Shown here piece by piece: positions 62,989-64,000 of a stretch of DNA of 64,000 bases. A program made the translations under genes and the position numbers. The notes beneath the pieces were generated by a model, which saw only the letters and a list, made by a program, of their open reading frames with translations, was not told the DNA's origin and searched no databases. The stretch's first letter is position 1; every line of letters begins with the position of its first letter. The stretch comes from Prorocentrum cordatum (lineage: Eukaryota > Sar > Dinophyceae > Prorocentrales > Prorocentraceae). The stretch spans positions 230,001-294,000 of the forward strand of contig CAUYUJ010015760.1 of the NCBI GenBank assembly GCA_963575745.1, in the 5' to 3' direction.

Positions 62989-64000
62989 CGCAGCAAGCCC
63001 CCCGGCCTGGTATTGCCATCATCCATGGGGGATCTGCGCCCAGAGATTCTGGCCACTCACGAGGCGCAGCAGGCCAACCTTTTGATGCAATCGACCCGCC
63101 AGCGTCGCAACCATGAGCGTCAGGCAACCATGATGTTGGGCCGTGCGGGGCAACCTGATACTCCAACCGCAGCAGGGGCACCTGCACGTAACCCGGCAGC
63201 ACTTGCAGCCAGGCAGCTACCGTCGGCCCCACCGATTCGATATGAGGTAGGTAAAACCACTCTGGAGCGCCAGCCGCGTATCAGGCCATCGGCAACAACA
63301 CCAGTCATCAGCGACGGTGACTTTAACAAGTGTGCCATATGCCTGGAACACTTCATGCATCGCGACAAGGTCTGGAGGCTTCAGTGTGGTCACATATTCC
63401 ATGCACAGTGCTTGGGCCGAGTTGCACATGCTCATGTGGACAGACAGCTGGCTGGCAATATGGAAGGTACTGCAACTGAGGCACCCTGCGCTATTTGCAG
63501 GGGCGTTGGGTTAATCACCGCTGAGTTTCATTATGCCCTTGCTGGAGATCAGGACGCATGGAATCGTCGTGAAGGGATCCTCCGAGGGACTAATGAACTT
63601 CGAGACCTTCGTGAAGAGCTCCACCGCGTCACGGCGATGATGATGAACAGCGCGGCAGCTCCCGCAACAACACCAGCGGGGCAACCTGCTTCGTCAGCCA
63701 ACGCGGGGCAGGCGACGGAAGCCACCGTGCCTGCTTTGGATACGCCCATGCCATTCATAGCAGAAGCAGCCAACAATGCAGGGACACCTGCCGCGACTGC
63801 ACCTGCCGCGCTGCCGGCCAACGACGCGTGGCTGAGGCGCATGGAGAGAGCCACCGAGAGGAGCGCTCAGTGGCTTCAGTCTCCACGTACCTACATGCCA
63901 CGCGGGCGAGATACCCGCCCGCGCAGCCAACGCAGGACGGAGAGCCCGGTGAGCGCGCGCAGTGGCATCAGTGTGAGATCCGAGCGCGACATGCTACACG
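62989..64000 (+). CDS. RING-H2 finger protein segment of the retroelement, open at right edge
   Basis: Open from just after TGA 62986-62988 to the window end; first ATG at 63025. The RING-H2 finger is at 63331-63492: KCAICLEHFMHRDKVWRLQC, GHIFHAQCLG, then APCAICRG. The spacing C-x2-C-x14-C-x-H-x2-H-x2-C-x23-C-x2-C is complete, so it could bind two zincs and perhaps act as a ubiquitin ligase. A coiled-coil-like NELRDLREELHRVTAMMM follows, then Ala/Pro linkers with AGQPA, then Arg/Ser-rich sequence. There is no stop by 64000, so the product continues, probably towards the protease, integrase and reverse transcriptase modules. Confidence 0.6.

Overview
The window looks like nuclear DNA of a dinoflagellate; genus cannot be decided from sequence alone. 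Reasons: very GC-rich sequence, dense di-/tri-nucleotide tracts and minisatellites, a housekeeping gene whose introns use GC and GA as well as GT donors with an AG|G acceptor, and degenerate retroelement and transposase-like reading frames. There is no prokaryotic operon structure, no CRISPR array, and no rRNA or tRNA gene that I could recognise. One 100-base assembly gap lies at 16047-16146. LAYOUT. 0-14 kb, plus strand: a group of DNA-modification and transposase-like genes. These are the C-terminus of a C5 DNA methyltransferase cut by the left edge (1-654), a PhyH-like 2-oxoglutarate dioxygenase (4075-5211), a zinc-finger/coiled-coil protein (6497-7270), a frame-broken hAT-like transposase-related gene (8276 to about 11110), a BRCT-like frame (11385-12194), and a second methyltransferase-fold protein whose catalytic motifs are lost (12646-13995). 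An interlocked array of perfect 36-bp palindromes sits at 1014-1363. 14-24 kb: mostly tandem repeats (CTTGGGG units, 158-bp units, CAGCACGACC units, 75-bp units, a 355-bp duplication, a 20-bp periodic array), plus a proline-rich minus-strand frame. 24-31 kb: two of three copies of a small element with CCCTACCTAGG terminal inverted repeats, a minus-strand unrecognised gene, and a degenerate plus-strand gene. 31-37 kb: a palindrome, AC-rich non-coding DNA and a higher-order (TCG)n satellite. 37771-48651: the one secure cellular gene, RPT1 (26S proteasome ATPase subunit, PSMC2 orthologue), six exons, 438 residues. Each of its four large introns is filled by a different tandem-repeat family, and a zinc-finger frame lies antisense in intron 4. 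48.6-56.4 kb: the third inverted-repeat element, with a (CTA)n expansion, and isolated exon-like pieces (WD40 LST8-like, calponin-homology-like, unknown, and an antisense coiled coil). 56.9-64 kb: the 5' half of a decayed dinoflagellate LTR-type retroelement. It runs in order gag, basic spacer, CCHC knuckle, a Tpt1/KptA RNA 2'-phosphotransferase-like domain and a RING-H2 finger open at the right edge; integrase and reverse transcriptase would lie beyond 64000. HOW PARTS RELATE. RPT1 is an ordinary housekeeping gene. The 0-14 kb group could be cargo of one large transposon, pairing a methyltransferase and an oxygenase with a transposase, but this is inference. The retroelement carries stops and frameshifts and is probably a dead copy.
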